Origin: Veillonella seminalis
GTDB lineage: Bacteria; Bacillota; Negativicutes; Veillonellales; Veillonellaceae
Direction of reading: 5' to 3'
Length of the DNA stretch: 64,000 bases
Assembly: GCF_003992065.1 (NCBI RefSeq)
Contig: NZ_RQUZ01000003.1
Span: 108,951 to 172,950, forward strand
Below the pieces are notes generated by a model, which saw only the letters and a list, made by a program, of their open reading frames with translations, was not told the origin of the DNA and ran no database searches. Positions 57,795 through 64,000 of this stretch are shown in pieces (position 1 is the first letter of the stretch; the number at the start of each line of letters is the position of its first letter). Both the position numbers and the translations under genes were made by a program.

Positions 57795-58814
57795 TTAATA
57801 GTGTAAATCGTCAGGGCTTACACGATGACGGAATGTCCAGTAAGTCCAACCTTGGTAGATTAATACGATTGGTACGAAGATAAGAGCAACAATCGTCATT
57901 AACGTTAACGTATATTCGGAAGAAGATGCGTTTTTAATCGTTAAGCTCCAAGCAGGATTTAAGCTGGAAACCATGATACGTGGGAACAAGCCTGCAAAGT
58001 AAGCAGCTGTTACGGAGATAATGCTCAAGCAGCTGAATACGAAGCCCATACCCGGACGACGTACGCGAGTAAAGCCCCAAGAGATCAAGAAGAATACGAT
58101 GCAAAGTGCAAACGCAACTGTCGCGATCATGCTGTTAAACAAATCAGTGAAGTAGTAAGTAGCGCCTACTAATACAAGCGCGCCTACAGCTGTAATAACG
58201 CCTTCTACCAAAGCGGTAGCACGAGCGCGTTCAGAGATAGGGCCGGTCGTTTTAATAGCCGTATACAAAGCACCATGGTAAACGAATACCAAAATGAATG
58301 CCAAACCGCAAAGGATTGTATAAGGGCTGAGTAAATCGAAGAAACCGCCTACGAAGTTCATCTGACCATCGATTGGTGTACCTTGAATCAAGTTACCTAC
58401 AGTAACGCCCCAAAGAAGAGCAGGAATCAAAGAACCGAAGAAAATGCAATAGTCAAATGTTTTACGCCAAGTCAAAGATTTGTCTTTGCTGCGGAATTCG
58501 AAAGCAACACCACGAGCAATTAAAGCTGCCAACATTAAGAATAACGCTAAGTAGAAACCACTGAATAAAGTAGCATATACATGTGGGAAAGATGCAAATG
58601 TTGCACCACCGGCCGTAATCATCCATACCTGGTTACCGTCCCATACAGGACCTACGGTATTAATCATTTGGCGACGTTCCACATCAGTTTTACCTAAGAA
58701 AGGAAGTAAGATGCCTACGCCGTAGTCAAATCCTTCCAGTGTGAAAAATCCTGCGAATAATACGCAAACGAGGATGAACCACACTACGTCTAAGTTTTGT
58801 AAAATTACTTCCAT
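57795..58814 (-). CDS. cydB: Cytochrome bd oxidase subunit II
   Basis: The 339-residue membrane protein has the CydB pattern (FTLEGFDYGVGILLP with the conserved Asp, WDGNQVWMITAGGATFASFPHVYA). With CydA it forms quinol oxidase bd, which reduces oxygen to water and in anaerobes mainly removes oxygen. It overlaps cydA by 10 nt, so the two are coupled. Confidence 0.96.
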   Translation of the reverse strand: MEVILQNLDVVWFILVCVLFAGFFTLEGFDYGVGILLPFLGKTDVERRQMINTVGPVWDGNQVWMITAGGATFASFPHVYATLFSGFYLALFLMLAALIARGVAFEFRSKDKSLTWRKTFDYCIFFGSLIPALLWGVTVGNLIQGTPIDGQMNFVGGFFDLLSPYTILCGLAFILVFVYHGALYTAIKTTGPISERARATALVEGVITAVGALVLVGATYYFTDLFNSMIATVAFALCIVFFLISWGFTRVRRPGMGFVFSCLSIISVTAAYFAGLFPRIMVSSLNPAWSLTIKNASSSEYTLTLMTIVALIFVPIVLIYQGWTYWTFRHRVSPDDLHY

Positions 58815-60184
58815 AATGCTGCCTCCTCTCCAACGTCATGAGATGGATTGCCTTCAGGACCTTTTTTGATGTGTTTTACAGCTAAGTAAATAGCTGCGAT
58901 TGCTGCTAATACATATACAGCAGAGAAGCCGATAATTGTAGTCCAAACTTCGCCGGCTGTTACGGTGCTCGATACACCGTCAGCTGTTTTCTGTAAACCG
59001 TAAACGATCCATGGTTGACGGCCCATTTCAGCTACATACCAACCGGTTGCATTAGCAATGTAAGGGAACGGCAACATCCAGAACACGAGGTTCAACATGC
59101 CGCGAGATTGTTCCAATTTACCGGCGCGGTTCATAGCAAATGCGATGATTGCTACCAACAATACTAAGCTGCCGGAGAATACCATGGCACGGAAAGACCA
59201 GTACATAGAAGTTACATGTGGTACATAGTCCCCAGGACCATATTTCTGTTCATCAGCTTTTTGAAGGTCTTTCATACCTTTCATTTCGCCGTTGAAATCA
59301 TCAGTCGCTACGAAGCTGAGCAAGCCAGGGATTTCGATAGCACTGTGAGTAACCTGATTTTTTTCATCAATAGTTGCAAATAAGCTGAATGGAGCGCCTT
59401 TAGTAGTATCCCAAAGACCTTCAACAGATGCAATTTTCATAGGTTGAACTTTAGTTACATATTGACCGTGTAAATGACCGGCACCGGCAACCAAAATACC
59501 ACCGATAATGGTGAAAACCAAACCCCATTTAATAGAGCGTTTGTAGAAATCCAACGCATTGTTGCGAAGAATGTGCCAAGCACTGATAGAGGCGATAATT
59601 ACGCCGGCAGTCATAAGACCGTCAAAGAAAATATGGCTGTATTGGCCCGGTACATAACCGTTGCTTAAAATCATGCTGAAATCTTGCATTTCCGCACGAC
59701 CGTTACGGATAACATAGCCAACCGGATGTTGCATAAAGGAGCTGGCAACCAAAATCCAGAAAGCGGATAAGTTGGTACCGATAGCTACCAATACGGCTAC
59801 AACCGCATGAGCTTTAGCGGACAATTTGTCCCAGCCAAAAATCCAAGCACCCATAAAAGTGGATTCAAGGAAGAAAGCCGTCAAGGCTTCCAAAGCAAGT
59901 GGTGCGCCGAAGATATCGCCCATGAAACGGGAATATTCAGCCCAGTTCATACCGAAGTGGAACTCCTGTACGATACCGGTTACAACACCCATGGCAAAAT
60001 TGATTAAAAATAATTTCCCCCAGAACTTTGCCATTTTTTTGTAAACTTCATTGTTTGTCGATACATAGGCAATTTCCATAACTGCAACGACAACTGTCAT
60101 CCCGAGAGTTACCGGAACGAACAGCCAGTGATAGATCGATGTCAAGGCAAATTGCCATCGAGCTAACATTAATGCTTCCATCAT
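58805..60184 (-). CDS. cydA: Cytochrome bd oxidase subunit I
   Basis: The 459-residue quinol oxidase subunit has the heme ligand His19 (SIYHWLF) and the GRQPW segment near residue 395. The length is on the short-Q-loop side of the family. I chose the ATG at 60184, 8 nt from GGAGG; a longer frame to 60235 would run into the Rrf2 gene. It is coupled to cydB, with the Rrf2 gene 17 nt upstream. Confidence 0.96.
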   Translation of the reverse strand: MMEALMLARWQFALTSIYHWLFVPVTLGMTVVVAVMEIAYVSTNNEVYKKMAKFWGKLFLINFAMGVVTGIVQEFHFGMNWAEYSRFMGDIFGAPLALEALTAFFLESTFMGAWIFGWDKLSAKAHAVVAVLVAIGTNLSAFWILVASSFMQHPVGYVIRNGRAEMQDFSMILSNGYVPGQYSHIFFDGLMTAGVIIASISAWHILRNNALDFYKRSIKWGLVFTIIGGILVAGAGHLHGQYVTKVQPMKIASVEGLWDTTKGAPFSLFATIDEKNQVTHSAIEIPGLLSFVATDDFNGEMKGMKDLQKADEQKYGPGDYVPHVTSMYWSFRAMVFSGSLVLLVAIIAFAMNRAGKLEQSRGMLNLVFWMLPFPYIANATGWYVAEMGRQPWIVYGLQKTADGVSSTVTAGEVWTTIIGFSAVYVLAAIAAIYLAVKHIKKGPEGNPSHDVGEEAALWK

Positions 60185-60201
60185 ACGTAAAACCTCCTCA
60201 C

Positions 60202-60666
60202 TTATAAATCGCGCGCTTGCGCCTTCGATGGACAAACTCTCTGTAAATGTATTTCTCGTTCACGTTTTGCCAAGGTTTCAAAATCAACGGCTTTCAGTTC
60301 TTGAACTAAATGACCTTGAATATGACAAAATTGTTCTTGTACCGAACAATTACCGTAACAACCACGGGAACAAGTTTCACTATCGTATAAACAACGCTGC
60401 AAATACGTAGCACCCTCTACAGCTTCTATAACATCTAATAAGGTGATATCTTTAGGTTTACGTGCTAAGGCAAAACCGCCATCCACACCGCGGAACGATT
60501 GCATAATATTGCCTGATATTAGATTTCTCATAATTTTGAGAAGAAACCGATCCGGAATTTTCTGCGCTTTGGCGAGCTCTCCGCCGGTGATTCTAGTCCC
60601 ATTGGGCAGGAGCGACATATGCAAAACCATTCGGAATGCATAATCAGTTGCTTGGTTAAGTTTCAT
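60202..60666 (-). CDS. Rrf2-family transcriptional regulator
   Basis: The 154-residue protein has an N-terminal winged helix (MKLNQATDYAFRMVLHMSLLP-type start) and a Cys-rich middle (Cys in CLYDSETCSRGCYGNCSVQEQFC) typical of Rrf2 proteins that hold an [Fe-S] cluster and sense oxygen, NO or iron status. It is placed 17 nt before cydA, so it very likely controls cydAB and itself. Confidence 0.92.
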   Translation of the reverse strand: MKLNQATDYAFRMVLHMSLLPNGTRITGGELAKAQKIPDRFLLKIMRNLISGNIMQSFRGVDGGFALARKPKDITLLDVIEAVEGATYLQRCLYDSETCSRGCYGNCSVQEQFCHIQGHLVQELKAVDFETLAKREREIHLQRVCPSKAQARDL

Positions 60667-60764
60667 TGTGACCCCCTAAATCCTAATTCGAATCATTATC
60701 CCTATAATTCGCTTTTCCTTTTTCAAGACTGAACAATACAATCTTAGTATACATTGAGTTCACA

Positions 60765-60793
60765 AAAAAATGCCCGTAATCAGAGCATTTTTT
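60765..60793 (-). terminator. Terminator of the moaB-pit operon
   Basis: An 11-bp stem including one G-U pair closes a 7-nt loop, with a T7 exit on the minus strand (AAAAAATGCTC with GGGCATTTTTT). It lies about 90 nt past pit; the remaining 60667-60884 sequence holds the Rrf2 leader. Confidence 0.85.
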
Positions 60794-60884
60794 CTATTAC
60801 CTACATTATAGTAAATACAGTGTGGAATTGCAATATCATATACCATTTAAATTTAAAAGATATATATTCAAATTTATATAATTT

Positions 60885-61886
60885 TTATAGTATTTGACGA
60901 ATCCCGTCAATCACCAAATAAGCGATACCGGATACAATTGCACTTAACGGAATGGTCACAAACCAAGCCAGCACCATGGAACGCGCCACGCCCCAGTTCA
61001 CCGCTTTTACACGTTTAGCCGTCCCTACCCCCATAATCGAACCGCTTACTACGTGCGTGGTCGATACCGGTAAATGTAAAAAGGTAGCCGTAAAAATCGT
61101 GATAGCAGAGTTTAAGTCAGCCGCAAAACCATTAATACTTTCTAATTTAAAAATCTTAGTACCCATGGTACTGATAATACGCCAGCCGCCGGCTGCCGTA
61201 CCTAATGCCATAGCCGTTGCACAGGCTACTTTTACCCAAGTCGGAACGTCTAAGGTATCGATGTAGCCGCCGCTGAGCAAAGTCAAGGTAATAATCCCCA
61301 TTGCCTTCTGTGCGTCATTGGACCCGTGTGAGAAAGCCATTAGCGTGGCCGATAATAATTGCATATTACGGAAACGGTCATTCAAGGCAATCGGTGAAAA
61401 GCTGCCGAACATGAACAACAAGATGTGCATGATAATATAGCCTAAAATCATGGCAATAATCGGTGATAAAATAAGGGACAAGAAAATTTTCCCGATACCG
61501 TTAAAATTGAGTGCCTCATGGCCTACGGCGACCATAACGGCCCCGATAACACCGCCGATAAGCGCGTGTGACGAAGAACTTGGAATTCCGTACCACCAGG
61601 TTACCAAATTCCACACGATGGCGCCTAATAAGGCCGCACTGATAACTTCCGCATTAATTAAATTGGCGGACATAACGAGGTCACCGCCGATAGTTTTAGC
61701 TACGCCGGTGCTGACGAGCGCCCCCACAAAATTGAGTACCGCCGTCATCATAACTGCTTTTTTAGGGGAAATAGCCCGCGTCGATACGGATGTGGCAATA
61801 GCATTGGCCGTATCATGGAACCCGTTAATATAGTCAAAAGCCAATGCTAAGAGCACTACTATCCATACAAACCAATGATCAAGCAT
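60885..61886 (-). CDS. pit: PiT-family inorganic phosphate transporter
   Basis: The 333-residue carrier has the two PiT signatures, GFHDTANAIATSVSTR near the start and GSNDAQKAMG in the middle, in inverted-repeat halves. It takes up phosphate with sodium or protons. The start overlaps the end of the DUF47 gene by 8 nt, the usual pairing for PiT transporters. Confidence 0.95.
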   Translation of the reverse strand: MLDHWFVWIVVLLALAFDYINGFHDTANAIATSVSTRAISPKKAVMMTAVLNFVGALVSTGVAKTIGGDLVMSANLINAEVISAALLGAIVWNLVTWWYGIPSSSSHALIGGVIGAVMVAVGHEALNFNGIGKIFLSLILSPIIAMILGYIIMHILLFMFGSFSPIALNDRFRNMQLLSATLMAFSHGSNDAQKAMGIITLTLLSGGYIDTLDVPTWVKVACATAMALGTAAGGWRIISTMGTKIFKLESINGFAADLNSAITIFTATFLHLPVSTTHVVSGSIMGVGTAKRVKAVNWGVARSMVLAWFVTIPLSAIVSGIAYLVIDGIRQIL

Positions 61887-62508
61887 ACTTTAACACAACC
61901 CGGCGGAATGTACCTACCAAATCCTCACAGCCGTCAATAACGGCTTCCATTGAATTAAGGATTTCCTTCCATTTGATAATCTCAATCGGATCTTTGCAAT
62001 CACGGAATAAGATGGCCATTTCTTCGTGATATACAGCATCTGCTTCTTCTTCTAAACGAAGAACTTCAAGTACACGACCTTCTACGCGTACATGGTTTTT
62101 CTTGAGACTGTTCATATAAGAAATGGATTTAGTAATATGTTTTAAACATTTCTGTACAATTTCAATTAAGCGAATGGCCCCTTTTGTAGGCTGACCTACG
62201 TTGTACATGCACATTTTATCCATAATGTCTTTCATACTGTCCAATGTAATATCCAATTGTTCAATAAGTTGTTGGATATCTTCACGATCCATTGGGGTAA
62301 TAAAGGTAGAACGCAATTGCTCGATTGTCTGGTTCACCAATTGATCGGCTTCTTTTTCTTTCTGATTGATTACGCGGAGTGCTTCTTCTTTAGGTAATTC
62401 ATTTTTAAATGCTTGCTCCATAACAACGGCTGCGTCATGGCACAGCGTAACATGATTGTTTAAAATGTTGAAAAATTTTTCTTCCTTGCCTTTTAAATGA
62501 AAAGCCAT
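61879..62508 (-). CDS. DUF47 (PhoU-like) protein
   Basis: The 209-residue all-helical PhoU-like protein (DUF47/YkaA family) pairs with PiT transporters and probably regulates them. The ATG at 62508 is 5 nt from GGAGG; the longer frame to 62520 would include the site. It overlaps pit by 8 nt and lies 30 nt after moaB. Confidence 0.93.
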   Translation of the reverse strand: MAFHLKGKEEKFFNILNNHVTLCHDAAVVMEQAFKNELPKEEALRVINQKEKEADQLVNQTIEQLRSTFITPMDREDIQQLIEQLDITLDSMKDIMDKMCMYNVGQPTKGAIRLIEIVQKCLKHITKSISYMNSLKKNHVRVEGRVLEVLRLEEEADAVYHEEMAILFRDCKDPIEIIKWKEILNSMEAVIDGCEDLVGTFRRVVLKYA

Positions 62509-62538
62509 AATATCCTCCATAACTTATGATTTACGGTG

Positions 62539-63036
62539 TTATTTATTGATTTCAAAAACTAAATGACGAATTTCGGGCAATACTAATTTAGTTATACCGA
62601 GGGTAACTGCACCAACCGAACCGGGCAAAGAAATTAGCAATACATCGGAACTTACACCGGCTGTTGCTCGCGACGCAATAGCTCTGGTTCCGATATCTTC
62701 GGTAAAACTTAAATATCTGAATAATTCACCAAATCCCGGAATAATTTTTGTACACAGTGACTTCACTGCTTCAATCGATACATCGCATTTGGCTATGCCT
62801 GTACCACCGGTTAAAATTACGGCATCCAAATTTTCAATGGCAATCCAACGTTGCAATACTTCGGAAATTCTTGTAAAATCATCAGGTACAATCGTCCTGA
62901 CTTTTACAATATGACCTCCTTCCTCAACTAGTTGAACAACCGTGTCACCACCCTTATCGGTTTCCGGCGTACGGGTATCCGATACGGTCAAAACGCCTAG
63001 TACAAGGGGACGTTCTGAGACTTCTTGTAAGGACAT
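62539..63036 (-). CDS. moaB: MoaB/MogA-family molybdopterin protein
   Basis: The 165-residue protein has the GGTGI phosphate-binding segment and LPGSVGAV, with SDTRTPETDKGGD near the start. It adenylylates molybdopterin or acts in molybdenum cofactor assembly; MoaB versus MogA cannot be settled here. The ATG at 63036 has GGAGG 8 nt upstream; the longer frame to 63135 overlaps the promoter. It is the first gene before DUF47 and pit. Confidence 0.92.
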   Translation of the reverse strand: MSLQEVSERPLVLGVLTVSDTRTPETDKGGDTVVQLVEEGGHIVKVRTIVPDDFTRISEVLQRWIAIENLDAVILTGGTGIAKCDVSIEAVKSLCTKIIPGFGELFRYLSFTEDIGTRAIASRATAGVSSDVLLISLPGSVGAVTLGITKLVLPEIRHLVFEINK

Positions 63037-63099
63037 GTTCGACTCCTCCACACAAAAACATTTTACACTTTCTTGATAATTTACAAAGCCTTTACTCTT

Positions 63100-63129
63100 A
63101 GTATAACACGAATTGGCAATTAGGGTTAA
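63100..63129 (-). promoter_or_regulatory. Promoter of moaB-DUF47-pit
   Basis: TTAACC (63124-63129), 18 nt, and an extended -10 TGT-TATACT (TATACT at 63100-63105) on the minus strand, about 60 nt before moaB. Confidence 0.55.
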
Positions 63130-63211
63130 CAGCATAATACTTTTAATTTGTAAAGTTTATGTAAAAATTCGGTTTTTGTAAATCTGAGATGAACTATTGT
63201 CAATAAAACAT

Positions 63212-63260
63212 AAAAGAGCCTACATCTGAGGTGTACATTTCCTCTGATGCAGGCTCTTTT
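63212..63260 (-). terminator. Terminator downstream of a coding remnant
   Basis: A long hairpin with AAAAGAGCCT pairing with AGGCTCTTTT, extended by CATC/GATG and TGAGG/CCTC segments. Both exits are T-rich. It follows the open frame at 63321-63458 on the minus strand by about 60 nt, consistent with the end of a gene. Confidence 0.8.
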
Positions 63261-63320
63261 CGTTCGTTTTTTTACAAACTATAAATCAATATTTTATGAA
63301 AAACACTAACCGGTTTTACA

Positions 63321-63458
63321 TTATTTTTTTACACGAACACGTTCAATTGTCGGATTACCGTTTTGTCCGTACGAATATTTAAGAGTAACCATATTACGTC
63401 GCTCGCTGCTGCCAAGGATACGATATGATGGTTCTATGTACTGTAATGGGGTAAGCCT
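63321..63458 (-). pseudogene. Possible C-terminal remnant of a lost gene
   Basis: The minus strand is open from 63458 to TAA at 63321 (45 residues), ending in a basic, protein-like stretch (KYSYGQNGNPTIERVRVKK), followed by a good terminator. There is a TAG just upstream and no start codon with a ribosome site except an internal ATG that would give 23 residues. It looks like the 3' end of a gene whose front was lost next to the repeat tract. I do not recognise the family. Confidence 0.4.
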
Positions 63459-63536
63459 CTATTGATTTAGGAGTTCTCCACATTGCTTCGCTCGCTGCGG
63501 TTTGTGTTAATTAGTCATGCTGAGTATGTTCGCTCT

Positions 63537-63553
63537 AATCAGCGACTACCTAT
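63537..63553 (-). repeat. 5S-tail copy 1
   Basis: An exact copy of ATAGGTAGTCGCTGATT (minus strand), the 17-nt end of the 5S rRNA gene at the right edge of the window, but without the 5S body next to it. Confidence 0.7.
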
Positions 63554-63588
63554 CATTCTCGCTATCGCTCGAAAGAAAGTGATGCAAT

Positions 63589-63622
63589 ACGATTTGTGCG
63601 TCGCTTTGCTCCTTCAAATCGT
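63589..63622 (-). repeat. Hairpin A with conserved 18-nt loop
   Basis: An 8-bp stem (ACGATTTG with CAAATCGT) encloses an 18-nt loop TGCGTCGCTTTGCTCCTT. It is the partner of hairpin B at 63788-63821, with the same loop length and nearly the same loop sequence but a different stem. Strand is not determined. Confidence 0.7.
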
Positions 63623-63646
63623 TTGCCCTACTTTTCCCATGGCCAA

Positions 63647-63667
63647 GGCCTGGTCGGATAGGTAGTC
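63647..63667 (+). repeat. Inverted 5S-tail copy
   Basis: GGCCTGGTCGGATAGGTAGTC on the plus strand matches the last part of the 5S gene (19 of 21 positions) up to GTC. With the copy at 63711-63727 it forms an inverted repeat around a terminator. Confidence 0.6.
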
Positions 63668-63680
63668 AATAGAATAAAAA

Positions 63681-63702
63681 AGACACACCTTTCGGTGTGT
63701 CC
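63681..63702 (-). terminator. Terminator between 5S-tail copies
   Basis: An 8-bp stem (GACACACC with GGTGTGTC) and 4-nt loop, with TTTTTTATT on the minus-strand exit, follows the 5S-tail copy at 63711-63727, like a rRNA operon terminator. Confidence 0.85.
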
Positions 63703-63710
63703 TTTAAGTC

Positions 63711-63727
63711 AATCAGCGACTACCTAT
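63711..63727 (-). repeat. 5S-tail copy 2
   Basis: A second exact 17-nt copy of ATAGGTAGTCGCTGATT (minus strand), followed by its own terminator. Upstream, on the minus strand, a GTTCGGG/CCCGAAC hairpin replaces the 5S body. Confidence 0.7.
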
Positions 63728-63787
63728 GTGTTCGGGCCTGTGGATTTTGCAAAGCAAAATCTTACGTCCCGAACTACGCGATGCTCT

Positions 63788-63821
63788 ATGTTTTATGCGT
63801 CGCTACGCTCCTTTAAAACAT
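63788..63821 (-). repeat. Hairpin B with conserved 18-nt loop
   Basis: An 8-bp stem (ATGTTTTA with TAAAACAT) encloses the loop TGCGTCGCTACGCTCCTT, differing from hairpin A at two loop positions. Three stem pairs differ from hairpin A, each with both partners changed. Strand is not determined. Confidence 0.7.
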
Positions 63822-63930
63822 GAGCCCTGCGTATCCCACGCCGCTATTGTACCTTGTACTTCCTGCACACCTCTACAATGTTGGCTGGAAGCTGGCCTGA
63901 TGAGGCACGTAGTGACTCATCAGTAAAAAA

Positions 63931-63962
63931 AAGACGGCCATACCATTCGGTATGACCGTCTT
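63931..63962 (-). terminator. Terminator of the rRNA operon
   Basis: A 14-bp stem with one internal mismatch, ATTC loop and T8 on the minus strand, directly after the 5S end. A separate CTGATGAG/CTCATCAG hairpin lies just beyond at 63897-63923. Confidence 0.92.
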
Positions 63963-63972
63963 TTCTTATTAA

Positions 63973-64000
63973 TCAGCGACTACCTATCCTCCCAGGCCGC
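63973..64000 (-). rRNA. rrf: 5S ribosomal RNA, 3' end
   Basis: The minus strand at the window edge ends GCGGCCTGGGAGGATAGGTAGTCGCTGATT, matching the 3' part of bacterial 5S rRNA (loop E/helix IV region CCTGGGAG, then TAGGT and the helix I strand GTCGCTG). A strong terminator follows at once. The rest of the gene and presumably 23S and 16S lie to the right of the window. Confidence 0.75.

Noticed and set aside
63483..63926. Two plus-strand open frames in the 5S-tail tract
   Set aside because: They run across terminators, hairpins and rRNA tails and show no protein-like features.
63141..64000. CRISPR array in the repeat-rich right end
   Set aside because: Repeats are irregularly spaced, partly inverted and match a 5S rRNA end; no cas genes.
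1..64000. tRNA genes, prophage or insertion sequences
   Set aside because: I found no cloverleaf with a TTCGA arm, no transposase or integrase motifs and no phage structural genes; a computed scan (tRNAscan, IS search) would settle this.

Overview
The window looks like a chromosomal segment of a Veillonella-type organism (Negativicutes: lactate-fermenting anaerobes with an outer membrane). The strongest sign is an intact succinate-to-propionate operon with the sodium-pumping methylmalonyl-CoA decarboxylase in the order mmdA-mmdD-mmdE-mmdC-mmdB, including the tiny epsilon subunit typical of Veillonella. Firmicute-style regulation (a T-box before valS, PyrR, strong GGAGG ribosome sites) fits the same group. 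Most genes lie on the minus strand; plus-strand genes are tmcAL, an aminotransferase, and a dcuC / M20 peptidase / MATE group. I see no insertion sequence, prophage, CRISPR array or tRNA gene, and base composition is even throughout.

Layout. 1-4.3 kb: maf, radC, mreBCD and the start of mrdA (cell shape). 4.3-10.2 kb: acetate kinase with a lipoprotein, tmcAL, lspA-rluD-pyrR, and a 2[4Fe-4S] ferredoxin. 10.4-13.4 kb: a membrane PH-domain pair, a DASS/SLC13 permease and a small membrane protein. 13.6-22.6 kb: CoA transferase, split B12-dependent mutase, MeaB, epimerase and the MmdADECB pump, read from one strong promoter. 23-28.6 kb: T-box-controlled valS-folC-O-antigen-ligase-like operon. 28.6-36.9 kb: tig-clpP-clpX-lon-engB-prenyl synthase-tatC. 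36.9-43.3 kb: CBS protein, a tail-anchored unknown, rlmH-htrA-walJ, larE and a RuBisCO-like protein. 43.4-46.5 kb: aminotransferase, flavodoxin with DUF3793, and an FlK-like thioesterase. 46.8-51.7 kb: two-subunit class I hydro-lyase (fumarase type), second DASS permease, AraC regulator and tag. 51.9-57.6 kb: dcuC-like carrier, PepT-like peptidase, MATE exporter behind a riboswitch-like leader, and an M20 amidohydrolase. 57.8-63 kb: cydAB with an Rrf2 regulator, pit with its DUF47 partner, and moaB. 63.2-64 kb: a repeat- and hairpin-rich tract ending in the 3' end of a minus-strand 5S rRNA gene.

How it works together. Dicarboxylates enter through the DASS and DcuC-type carriers. Fumarase links malate and fumarate, and succinate (its reductase is not in this window) is activated by the CoA transferase, isomerised by the mutase, epimerised and decarboxylated by Mmd, which stores the energy as a sodium gradient. 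AckA makes ATP from acetyl phosphate. Ferredoxin and flavodoxin are electron carriers, and cytochrome bd probably removes oxygen.

Most interesting items: the tract at 63.5-64 kb, where copies of a 5S rRNA tail accompany two hairpins with an almost identical 18-nt loop and base-paired compensatory changes; the MATE leader resembling the guanidine-IV (mepA) riboswitch; the RuBisCO-like protein with a His in place of a metal-binding Glu, next to larE; an in-frame hexapeptide repeat just past the tmcAL stop codon; and two large dyads, at the flavodoxin/DUF3793 promoter and in the CBS-gene leader.
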